Source: Bermanella sp040371755 (GTDB taxonomy: Bacteria > Pseudomonadota > Gammaproteobacteria > Pseudomonadales > Oceanobacteraceae). Taken from it: DNA of 64,000 nt. Within the stretch, counting starts at the first letter, position 1. Each line of letters starts with the position of its first letter. This document shows, in pieces, positions 35,333 through 43,673 of this stretch. The notes under the pieces are model-generated. The model was not told the origin of the DNA. It did no database searches and was given only the letters and a program-made list of their open reading frames with translations. The position numbers were made by a program, and so were the translations under genes. The stretch spans positions 496,001 through 560,000 of the forward strand of contig NZ_BAABWE010000001.1 in NCBI RefSeq assembly GCF_040371755.1, read 5' to 3'.

Positions 35333-36193
35333 TTATTTTTTAAGTACTACCAGTTCAATACGATCATTTAAATTTGCTCTTGGTAACATCGCACCGCCAC
35401 CATGCGCATAAAGATTTTTAATAAAGCCTCCAGCCTTGGCTACTTGATCAAGCAGACCATCTGCTTGTAATTGAGTACGCTCAATTAAGGCTTGGTTTTC
35501 CATACCGCCATAACGATGCACCACTAAAGCAAAACGCTCATTGGGGTTTTCTTTCAATAGGCTTTTAAGCCACTGTATTTGTGCATCACGCAACAAGGTT
35601 TCATCACCTAGCTTAGAAAGCACTATGTAACCTTGATCAAATAAAGTTTGTGCTAAGCCTTGTTGAACAAATCCATCTAATTTATCCACCTCGCCTTTGT
35701 TTAATTCTATTTTTTGCACATATCCGTAGACTCTTTTAGCGCTACGCTGTGAAGTATAGATCACCCAAACGCTGGGTTTACGCCCATCACTTAATCCAGC
35801 CCAGTAATATTGATCACTATCACGGCCATACAAAATAGATTGCTTAAATACCTGATTCGCAAAGTCGTTACTTAACCCGCATTCTCGGCCTTTGCATTCA
35901 AATAACGTGGTTGTTTGCTTACTTAACTGGGCTTTTAAGGTATTAAACCCCTCTTGGCTATTGTGTCCCTCAGGAAGTTTCCATAACCACTGGGTAACAT
36001 TAGCTTGAAGGCGGGTTTCTGCTTCTGGTTTTAAACTGCCACTAATACGCTGTATGGCGCCTAATATCAGCCAGTGATCTTTAGATTCCTGAGTATTATA
36101 TATTTTTTGCTCACTACCTAGGATCGGCTCCAGAGCAAAAGCAGTATGAGTTGCGGTAATTAAAACTAAAAGTTGAACCAATTTTGTTAACAT
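35333..36193 (-). CDS. DUF4892 domain periplasmic protein
   Basis: 286 residues from the ATG at 36193 (MLTKLVQLLVL), preceded by AAGG; cleavable signal peptide with TAFA at about 20-23. The DUF4892 region includes LFECKGRECGLSNDFANQVF (paired Cys) and SILYGRDSDQYYWAG; the last 70 residues (VVHRYGGMENQALIERTQ, closing NDRIELVVLKK) look OmpA-like. Found in Pseudomonas and relatives, function unknown, periplasmic. Directly upstream of the patatin gene. Confidence 0.85.
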   Translation of the reverse strand: MLTKLVQLLVLITATHTAFALEPILGSEQKIYNTQESKDHWLILGAIQRISGSLKPEAETRLQANVTQWLWKLPEGHNSQEGFNTLKAQLSKQTTTLFECKGRECGLSNDFANQVFKQSILYGRDSDQYYWAGLSDGRKPSVWVIYTSQRSAKRVYGYVQKIELNKGEVDKLDGFVQQGLAQTLFDQGYIVLSKLGDETLLRDAQIQWLKSLLKENPNERFALVVHRYGGMENQALIERTQLQADGLLDQVAKAGGFIKNLYAHGGGAMLPRANLNDRIELVVLKK

Positions 36194-36253
36194 GTAGCTA
36201 CCTTGCACGTTTTTATATTTCACTAAGTGTAATTTAATCCTAAAAAACTGGAT

Positions 36254-36841
36254 GTGAAAGTGTCTTTAATTTATTGCTATCGTTGTACTTTACCTATGCA
36301 GGACTGTGTTTGCCAGCAAGCACCTAGTATACAACTCCCTAAACCATGTAGCTTGCTGTTTCACCCTAGGGAATACAGTAAACACAGTAACACAGGCAGA
36401 CTGGTCAAAATTGCTACGAATGTCCAAAGTGAAACTTGGCACAGATTAAAAAACCACCAACAAAGCGCGCAATTTGAAGGTTTTGCTCTACTGTACCCTC
36501 ACGAGCCCGAATTCCTGTCTGATACTACAAATAAAACCCCACTAAAGGATCAACACGATATTAAAGGCTATCTATTGATCGATGCCACATGGCAAGAGTC
36601 CCGTAAAATGTTGCGGCAAAGCCCGTGGCTTGCACAACTGCCACGAATCAGCCTAAATGCGCCAAACAGTAAATATGCCCTTAGACGTAATCAAAGCAAC
36701 CTCGGTTTGAGTACCATAGAGACGGTTAGTCATCTGCTTTTTGAACACAATCAGAGGAATTCAGCCAAAGAACTGTTAAACTTTTTACAAATTTTTCAAT
36801 CTGCATATCTTCAAGCACAACAAGCTGGATTATTGAAATAA
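36254..36841 (+). CDS. DTW-domain tRNA-uridine aminocarboxypropyltransferase (TapT-like)
   Basis: 195 residues. The N-terminal Cys cluster CYRCTLPMQDCVC and HPREYSKHSNTGRL match the DTW family; the name-giving motif appears as LLIDATWQESRKML, followed by LNAPNSKYALRR. Members such as E. coli TapT transfer the aminocarboxypropyl group of SAM to tRNA uridine (acp3U47) or act on rRNA. The start is a GTG; a second GTG at 36260 is possible. Its TAA overlaps the ATG of the next gene. Confidence 0.85.
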   Translation: MKVSLIYCYRCTLPMQDCVCQQAPSIQLPKPCSLLFHPREYSKHSNTGRLVKIATNVQSETWHRLKNHQQSAQFEGFALLYPHEPEFLSDTTNKTPLKDQHDIKGYLLIDATWQESRKMLRQSPWLAQLPRISLNAPNSKYALRRNQSNLGLSTIETVSHLLFEHNQRNSAKELLNFLQIFQSAYLQAQQAGLLK

Positions 36842-38673
36842 TGTCATTACCTCAATCCGTAAAAATTACCTTATTTAGCTCCCTATTGGCTCTAACTTCT
36901 GCCTGCCAGTTAAATAGCAAACCTCAAGTTAGCCCTGAACCTATTATCAGCCAACAACAAAAGGATGAAAGCTTAGCCCAAGCGCTAGCCGTCATTGAAG
37001 AATATGGCGAATGGCTTCTGGCCAGTAGCCCAATGCTACAAGCATATCGTGGCCTTAAAACCAATTACACAAAATGGGACGATTACTCCCCTGAATTTGA
37101 AACCAAACAACTAGAGCAAGTCCAAGCCTTTTTAACCAAGATTAGCGCCATCGATCTTGCAGCGTTAGATCAAGCAAACTCCTTGAGCATCGCCATATTG
37201 AAAAGAGACTTAGAAAACCACATCAAACACCATGAATATCGTTTAATGAGCTTCCCTGTTAACCAAATGTTTGGTATTCACACAGAAATCCCAAATTTTT
37301 TAAGCAATATTCATCAAGTTGAAAATATTGAAGACGCTCGTCATTACATTGATCGTGTTAAAGATGTAGACCTATTGATGGATCAACTTATCAACCAGTT
37401 AACACTCAGGGAGCAACAAGGTATTCGCCCTCCTGCGTTTGTATATGACAACGTAATTGCAGCATGTGAGAAGACTATTTCAGGGTACCCCATTGATAAA
37501 AGCAAAATCCATAATGTAATTTGGAGTAATTACCTGAAAAAAATTGAACCGCTGGGCTTATATGACTCGAGCTCTAAAATCCTTGAAAACCGTCTTGAAT
37601 ATTATTTAAAGCGAGACTTTAAGAAGGCTTATACAAAATTAATTAATCACTTAAAAAAACAAAAAGCATTTGCCAGTGCAGATACTGGGTTGCATCAATT
37701 TAAAGCAGGTAAAGATTATTACAACCTAAGACTGCAAGCCATCACCACCACCCAACTAAGTGCAGAGCAAATTCATCAATTAGGTTTAAATGAAATTGAA
37801 CGTATTAAAGCTGAAATCACCCTGTTATTGCCAAAACTAGGGCAACCAACCATTGAAGCCTTATTTGAATACACCCGCAATGAGAAAAGCCTTTATTACA
37901 AAGACAACCAACACGCTTTAAAAGACAGCAAAGCCTATATTCAATCTATGAACTCTCAACTAGCTAAAGCGTTTATTGATATACCGGCCATTCCAATGGA
38001 AGTGGTTGCAGTAGAATCCTATCGCGAACAAAGCGCGCCTGTGGCTTTTTACCAAAGCCCAAGTGATGATGGTAATCGCCCCGGTCGTTACTATATGAAC
38101 CCATCTAAACTCAATGAAATGCCCAAGTTTCAATTTGAAGCATTGGCTTATCACGAGACGATTCCCGGCCATCATCTACAAACAATTTATGCACAACAAA
38201 GCACTGTGATTCCTGAGTTTCGTCGTCACAATCACTTTACCGCATACAGTGAAGGCTGGGGGTTATATGCAGAAACCCTTGCAAAAGAGCTAGGGGCCTA
38301 TCAAGACCCTTGGAATGAGTACGGCCGCCTACTAATGGAGTTGTGGCGCGCCAATCGTTTAGTCATTGATACAGGGCTACATTATTACGGCTGGGACATA
38401 GAACAAGCATTGGCCTTTCGATTAGCAAACACACCTTTTTCAAAAGAAGACTCGCTCAATGCCATCAAGCGATACTTAGTCATGCCAGGTCAGGCAACTG
38501 CGTATAAAGTAGGACAATTAAAATTCTTAGAGTTAAAGCAGTTAGCGCAAAAAACATTAGGCCGACGTTTTAATTTGCCAGCCTATCATGCGTATATTTT
38601 AAACCTAGGGCCGTTACCTCTTGATCTTCTAGAGCAAGAGGTTAAGGCTTGGATTCAGCGCCAAGAGGCTTAA
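36841..38673 (+). CDS. DUF885 lipoprotein, zinc-metallopeptidase-like
   Basis: 610 residues. The signal peptide ends in a lipobox (LTSAC, Cys about 22), so it is likely an outer-membrane or periplasmic lipoprotein. The DUF885 core holds an HExxH-type site in ALAYHETIPGHHLQTIY and a downstream Glu in FTAYSEGWGLYAETLA, the gluzincin pattern. Start overlaps the DTW gene stop (TAATG), so the two are coupled. The 3' end overlaps the convergent RND gene by 32 bp. Peptidase activity is inferred. Confidence 0.9.
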   Translation: MSLPQSVKITLFSSLLALTSACQLNSKPQVSPEPIISQQQKDESLAQALAVIEEYGEWLLASSPMLQAYRGLKTNYTKWDDYSPEFETKQLEQVQAFLTKISAIDLAALDQANSLSIAILKRDLENHIKHHEYRLMSFPVNQMFGIHTEIPNFLSNIHQVENIEDARHYIDRVKDVDLLMDQLINQLTLREQQGIRPPAFVYDNVIAACEKTISGYPIDKSKIHNVIWSNYLKKIEPLGLYDSSSKILENRLEYYLKRDFKKAYTKLINHLKKQKAFASADTGLHQFKAGKDYYNLRLQAITTTQLSAEQIHQLGLNEIERIKAEITLLLPKLGQPTIEALFEYTRNEKSLYYKDNQHALKDSKAYIQSMNSQLAKAFIDIPAIPMEVVAVESYREQSAPVAFYQSPSDDGNRPGRYYMNPSKLNEMPKFQFEALAYHETIPGHHLQTIYAQQSTVIPEFRRHNHFTAYSEGWGLYAETLAKELGAYQDPWNEYGRLLMELWRANRLVIDTGLHYYGWDIEQALAFRLANTPFSKEDSLNAIKRYLVMPGQATAYKVGQLKFLELKQLAQKTLGRRFNLPAYHAYILNLGPLPLDLLEQEVKAWIQRQEA

Positions 38674-41113
38674 AGATAATCAACAATCTAGGCAACAGGG
38701 TTAGCACTAATATCAATGCAATCAGCATGGCAAGCCCTGTTAGAAGACCAAAATAAATAGTCGGAATAAAGTTCGACAACGCTAAAATTGAAAAACCTAC
38801 TATTACGGTTAAAGAGGTGTAATAAACCGCCTTACCAATAGACGCATGGCAATTTATCACCGCCTGCTGATACTGGCCTACCACGTCAAACTCTTCTTTA
38901 AATCGGTGTATGTAGTGGATGGTATCATCCACCGCGATACCAATGGTGATAGCCGCAATGGTAATGGTCATCATGTCTAACGGAATACCCGCCCAACCCA
39001 TAACCGATAATACAACACCGGCACTTAATAAATTTGGCACGATGGCGATTAAGGCCATTTTCCACGAACCAAATAATAAAATAAACATGAACATAATGCC
39101 CACAAACACGGCCCCCAGTGTCAATATTTGTGAGGTGAACAAACTTTGAAGCATGTTGTTGTACAGCACCATCATACCAGCCAACATGTAATCATCCGGC
39201 TTTAGCTCTAGTTTAGCCTGTAAGTCGGTTTCAATACGTTGTAATAGCTCAGCCCTTTTTAAATCCGGAAGGCTGTCGTAAATGCGTAAACTAATACGTG
39301 CCTGTCCATTTTCAGGGGACACATACGGGGTAATCACAATGGATTTGAACTCTTCTGGAATGGCGCTGTATAAAAGCGCCAGCTCAAAGCTGCCTAGCTC
39401 TGAGCCATGAATCTTTTCGGCCACTTCTACCATAGTGGCTAAAGACAATACTTTACCAATTTCAGGTTGCGCATCTAAATAGGCATGCACCTGCTTAATA
39501 CGGTTTATTTTTTCAGTGGTGAACCAGTACTTTGTTGGATCTTCTGGTTCTTGTTCGTCAAAGAAAAAATCGTCGTTTTCTTCTTCTTGCCAGTCTTGAT
39601 TCACAACCGGAAATTGCAAAACTACCTCTAAAGGCGTGGTACCACCTAAGCGCTGATCAATCACTTCCATACCCTGATATATTTCAGTGGATTGCTTAAA
39701 GTAATTAATAAAACTATTTTCCACTTTTAGCTGGGCCAACCCCAACACCACTAATGCAAATAGCCCAATACTGGCAAAGATCAACTTACGTCCATGCTTA
39801 AGCGTAACCCATAAAAATAAGTCCGTTATTGGGCTGTGATTGTTTACATTACCCGATTCAGTTCGTTTACCCGCCAATAAAGCAAAAATAGGGAATAGTA
39901 CAAACACAATAGCCAAAGCGACAAATACACCTGTGGCCATCATCCAACCAAAATCAATAACTGGTCGAATACCACTGAATATTAGTGAATTAAAGGCAAC
40001 CATGGTGGTTAACGCCATATACAAACAAGGCTTAAATATATGACCAATAGTCTCTTTTACTAAATCTAGCTGGCTAGCATCAGGGTGTTCACTATGGGCT
40101 TCTCTATATCGCACTATTAAGTGAATACACATAGACATGGACATGATCAAAAGCAAGCTGACAAAATTGCTAGAGATCACCGTCACTCGCCAGTTAAATA
40201 ACCCCAATACACCAATCATTACTGCCACTGTAATAGCGCAGCACCCTAAAGAAATAATTACCCAACGCACTCGGCGGAAAATGAGCATTAAAGTAACAAT
40301 TAAAAATAAAAACACACCCATGCCAAAGGTAAATAAATCACTTTCAACATAGGTAATCATGTCATCAGCAATCATTGGCACACCACCTAAATAAATCTCA
40401 GCTTGAGATTTATAAGGAGCGATTACTTGGCGAATTTTGATTATGTCTTTATGCAACACAGCTGCGTTTTCAGCATTCAGCTCTTTAATTGAATGCTCTA
40501 ATTCATTTAGCTTTTGTAAATCTTGTGCTGATAAGTGGTCAATTTCTTGTTTTTTCCAAATATCTTCTCGTGCTTTAGTTAACGCGCGGTGGCGATCATT
40601 AAATGGACGATTAATTTGAATGGCCGTTGTGTTTTGCTCTAAGTTCAACAGCATGTTGTTATAAATGGGGGAGTTTGCCAGCTCTTGCTTTGCCGCTTCT
40701 ACATCCACATCTGGATGCTCAAGGGTTTTAATATTATTAACCAAGTCTGTCACTGGGACAGGTGGGTTTTCTAATAACGGTACATCTAGCAAGGAATAGA
40801 TAGATTCAACACGGGGTAATACCTTTAATTCATCCCGTATTTCTTTCAATAGGCTTAACGAGGCTTCAGAAAACAACGGCCAAGGAGGCGTGTAGGTGAC
40901 GATCAAAAACTCACTGCTGCCAAATGTTTCAGCCACGTCACGATAATTGATCAAGTCTTGATCATTTTCTAGAACAAGAGACTCCGCCGATGCATCTAAT
41001 TCAAAATGCTTAGCACCTTGAAACACCGCCAATATCAGTAGCAAAATGACAATAAGTGCTGATTTAGGGCGAGCCAAAATAGTATTTTGGTACAACTGAA
41101 CAAGGCGTAACAT
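38642..41113 (-). CDS. RND/MMPL-family transporter
   Basis: 823 residues with 12 membrane helices in two repeats of one helix, a large extracytoplasmic loop and five helices. Sterol-sensing-domain-like segments include FLIVTLMLIFRRVRWVIIS and VDDTIHYIHRFKEEFD (second-half helix 4 motif). This is the group of predicted exporters of the RND superfamily related to HpnN/MmpL, often for lipids or hopanoids; no adaptor or outer-membrane partner is nearby. Substrate unknown. Confidence 0.9.
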   Translation of the reverse strand: MLRLVQLYQNTILARPKSALIVILLLILAVFQGAKHFELDASAESLVLENDQDLINYRDVAETFGSSEFLIVTYTPPWPLFSEASLSLLKEIRDELKVLPRVESIYSLLDVPLLENPPVPVTDLVNNIKTLEHPDVDVEAAKQELANSPIYNNMLLNLEQNTTAIQINRPFNDRHRALTKAREDIWKKQEIDHLSAQDLQKLNELEHSIKELNAENAAVLHKDIIKIRQVIAPYKSQAEIYLGGVPMIADDMITYVESDLFTFGMGVFLFLIVTLMLIFRRVRWVIISLGCCAITVAVMIGVLGLFNWRVTVISSNFVSLLLIMSMSMCIHLIVRYREAHSEHPDASQLDLVKETIGHIFKPCLYMALTTMVAFNSLIFSGIRPVIDFGWMMATGVFVALAIVFVLFPIFALLAGKRTESGNVNNHSPITDLFLWVTLKHGRKLIFASIGLFALVVLGLAQLKVENSFINYFKQSTEIYQGMEVIDQRLGGTTPLEVVLQFPVVNQDWQEEENDDFFFDEQEPEDPTKYWFTTEKINRIKQVHAYLDAQPEIGKVLSLATMVEVAEKIHGSELGSFELALLYSAIPEEFKSIVITPYVSPENGQARISLRIYDSLPDLKRAELLQRIETDLQAKLELKPDDYMLAGMMVLYNNMLQSLFTSQILTLGAVFVGIMFMFILLFGSWKMALIAIVPNLLSAGVVLSVMGWAGIPLDMMTITIAAITIGIAVDDTIHYIHRFKEEFDVVGQYQQAVINCHASIGKAVYYTSLTVIVGFSILALSNFIPTIYFGLLTGLAMLIALILVLTLLPRLLIIFKPLGAESKP

Positions 41114-41232
41114 ACGATATAAAGACGGCTTTCATATTAAGTAGCTGGCCTTTATAAAAGTATGCTGCCTAACATGCAAGGGTTAGACAGAAACAATCTG
41201 TTACTTATTTGAAGTGGAACTAAAACTCATAC

Positions 41233-41688
41233 CTAAGAATGAGGTTTAAGGTAGCTATTTAACTGAGCCAAAGAACCCATTACACCTAAGACTGCCTGTT
41301 GTTGCATACATTGAATGGCTTCGAGTATCTTCACTAAGCGTTCAAATTCTAGGCATAAATCCCAAGGAGCTTGCGTCTCATACAACAGTTCCAGATAACA
41401 ACAAACAAAGTCATAACTATCACGTAGCTGCTGATTAAAGGCTTCTTCTTTGTAAGACTCTAAGGAACCCAGTAAATCCTGCACTTTTAAGAGCTCTTTC
41501 GCCCCTTCGCTATCACCATAAAGGGATTCATGGCAAATGAAGCGACGTAAGAACAATATACTGGCCTGAAGCATATTAGCTGCTTGATCTGGCGAGCTTT
41601 TGGCGCTCGCCATTGATTGCCAATCTGGAAGGCCGTCTTCCTGACGTTTGTAGTTGCTTTGAGAGCTAGGATCAATTGACTGTGTCAT
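41233..41688 (-). CDS. Hypothetical 151-residue helical protein
   Basis: Start at the ATG at 41688, with AAGGACAG 5-12 bp upstream; the longer frame to 41802 overlaps the DUF3422 gene and lacks a ribosome binding site. Soluble and nearly all helical (NMLQASILFLRRFICHESLYG, SYKEEAFNQQLRDSYDFVCC). No recognised family. Lies 70 bp downstream of the DUF3422 gene, likely the same transcript. Confidence 0.7.
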   Translation of the reverse strand: MTQSIDPSSQSNYKRQEDGLPDWQSMASAKSSPDQAANMLQASILFLRRFICHESLYGDSEGAKELLKVQDLLGSLESYKEEAFNQQLRDSYDFVCCYLELLYETQAPWDLCLEFERLVKILEAIQCMQQQAVLGVMGSLAQLNSYLKPHS

Positions 41689-41758
41689 AAAGCTGTCCTT
41701 TAGGTAATTCTTGCCACAGTGAAGCGATAAGTATGCCAATATCCTAACATTTATTTCA

Positions 41759-43066
41759 TCACTTTGACTTGCGTGCAATGGCCTTAATGTGATGCCGTAC
41801 ACTTAAATACACCCCACCAAGAACAATCGGCATAGCAATACCTGAGGCGACCTTGGCGTCAAGCGGTAACCCCCACCTAGCCATGCCTTCAAATCCATAA
41901 CCCAGTAAACTTAATAAGTAGTAACTAATAGCCACAACAGATAAACCCTCAACCGTTTGTTGCAGCCTCAATTGTAGGCTAGAGCGGCGATCCATAGACA
42001 CCAATAAGCGCTGGTTTTGGCTTTCAATACTCACTTCAACCCGGGTACGTAACAAGCTAGTAGTACGATGAATGCGTCGACTTAAGTCTTCAAGCCGATC
42101 TCTTACGCTATTACAAGTACGAATCCCCGGGGTTAAACGGCGCTCAAGGAATTCACGCATGGTCTGTATACCGCTTATTCTTTGCTCGTAAACTTGTTCC
42201 ATTCGCTTACCTACTAAGGCGTGATAAGCATTTGTTGCCGAAAAACGATAATTAGTATCGCTACGAAATTGCTCCACTTTGGCCGCAATCAAAGAAATAC
42301 GCTTCAAAAGTGCGCGTTCACTCTCCTCTGATTTGATCTCAGCAATTTCTTGGTTAAGCTGCGCTAAAGACCGCTCCATTTCAGATACCTCACTACCTAG
42401 GTCTCGAGCTACCGGCAAACCCATTAGCGCCATTAAACGATAGGTTTCCAACTCCAATATTCTCTGAATTAAGCGACCCGCCTGATAGTCGTTCAAGCCT
42501 TTATTATTAATGAGGCATCGACCAAAACCATCACTGTGCAATCTAAAAGTAGTTAAAGCCTTGGCCTTACCATTGGCCACATGAGAACCCACAGGGCGCT
42601 GCCCTTCAAAAAAATGAGACTGCTGACTTTCATCCATTTCGTCATTTTGAGCGCGAATATTCAGCGCCACGACAATTTCACCGGGCAATTGATTAATCCA
42701 ATCTTTAGGTATAAATGCTAAGCCAAATTCGTCTTCTTTTTGACTATCAATGGCGCGGATAAAGGTATAGGTTGAAAATTCAGTATGACATTCCCAACGA
42801 AATTCAAACCCGCCAAAGCTTTGATAAAAACAAGACGCTTCCGGAGCCGGAGGGTTCACGCTAAAACGCTGACACAAGGCCACTACTAAATTATATTCTT
42901 CTTGAACATCTCCCTCACCTCGGATCATAGCCAAGTGAGTCACATAACACGGAGTCTCAATTTTGGGTGATGGGCGGGTATGCAATTCTTCATACAAAGA
43001 GTTGCGGTGAGCATAAATGGGTAAACTTAAATTTTGCCCATCTTGATTAAGTTGAAGTTCAGACAT
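41759..43066 (-). CDS. DUF3422 membrane protein
   Basis: 435 residues. A soluble N-terminal domain (HRNSLYEELHTRPSP, HLAMIRG), a coiled-coil middle (about 225-355, ERSLAQLNQEIAEIKSEESE) and two C-terminal membrane helices (VEGLSVVAISYYLLSLLGYG and IAMPIVLGGVYLSV). Matches the DUF3422 family of proteobacterial membrane-anchored proteins, function unknown. Confidence 0.88.
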   Translation of the reverse strand: MSELQLNQDGQNLSLPIYAHRNSLYEELHTRPSPKIETPCYVTHLAMIRGEGDVQEEYNLVVALCQRFSVNPPAPEASCFYQSFGGFEFRWECHTEFSTYTFIRAIDSQKEDEFGLAFIPKDWINQLPGEIVVALNIRAQNDEMDESQQSHFFEGQRPVGSHVANGKAKALTTFRLHSDGFGRCLINNKGLNDYQAGRLIQRILELETYRLMALMGLPVARDLGSEVSEMERSLAQLNQEIAEIKSEESERALLKRISLIAAKVEQFRSDTNYRFSATNAYHALVGKRMEQVYEQRISGIQTMREFLERRLTPGIRTCNSVRDRLEDLSRRIHRTTSLLRTRVEVSIESQNQRLLVSMDRRSSLQLRLQQTVEGLSVVAISYYLLSLLGYGFEGMARWGLPLDAKVASGIAMPIVLGGVYLSVRHHIKAIARKSK

Positions 43067-43120
43067 TCACAAGCCAACTGCATTAAGGAGTGCGCATCTT
43101 ACCACAGCTTTTAAAAAGCA

Positions 43121-43153
43121 AAAAAAGCCGCTAAAGACAAGCTTTAGCGGCTT
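43121..43153 (-). terminator. Terminator of the ybfE-like gene
   Basis: AAGCCGCTAAAG-ACAA-GCTTTAGCGGCTT stem followed on minus by seven T. Confidence 0.88.
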
Positions 43154-43185
43154 ACAAGCAGGAGACACTGCTTAGTAAAAACTAT

Positions 43186-43473
43186 TTAAGGTGATTCTTG
43201 TTCCATCATTTCAAACCACTCTGTAATGCACAACTCAACGATTTCAGTGCGAGTGCAAAGCTGCTGTTTAGCGTACTCATCTAAACGTGCCACTAAATCT
43301 TGTGGCATTTTCACCTCCATACGTCGCATCCCACGGTGCTTATCTCGCATACGTTGCACGCGCTTGTTAATGCGAATTTGAACCTCACGAGGATAAGGGT
43401 TTGAGCGAGGACGCCCTCTTTGCGCCTCTTTGAACATATCAATGGTCGTACGATCTTCTAACTGAACGCCCAT
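43186..43473 (-). CDS. YbfE-like (LexA-regulated protein family), ribbon-helix-helix-like
   Basis: 95 residues. DRTTIDMF near the start, then GRPRSNPYPREVQIRINKR and a C-terminal ribbon-helix-helix pattern RRMEVKMPQDLVARLDEYAK with TRTEIVELCITEWFE. This layout matches E. coli YbfE, annotated as LexA-regulated. I see no CTG-N10-CAG LexA box in the 75 bp upstream, so SOS control is not supported here. Probably DNA-binding. Confidence 0.82.
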   Translation of the reverse strand: MGVQLEDRTTIDMFKEAQRGRPRSNPYPREVQIRINKRVQRMRDKHRGMRRMEVKMPQDLVARLDEYAKQQLCTRTEIVELCITEWFEMMEQESP

Positions 43474-43673
43474 ATTAAAAATCTCCCATTAAAATTCCCA
43501 ATTAAATATGACCTGTCATCGTTAATATGTCAATTTTTTAACCAATAAATTTGCTTAACCATCAAAAAGTTGTCGCTGTCAGTCCAAAACACAGGAAAAC
43601 CCCCAGATTTGCTTGCTCGAAAAGGCAAATCACCATAAGGTTCAAAATAGATAAAAATGGAGTTCTACCTTTA

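Noticed and set aside
43474..43550. LexA box upstream of the YbfE-like gene.
   Set aside because: CTGTCATCGTTAATATG is near but lacks the CAG half of CTG-N10-CAG, so SOS control is not claimed.
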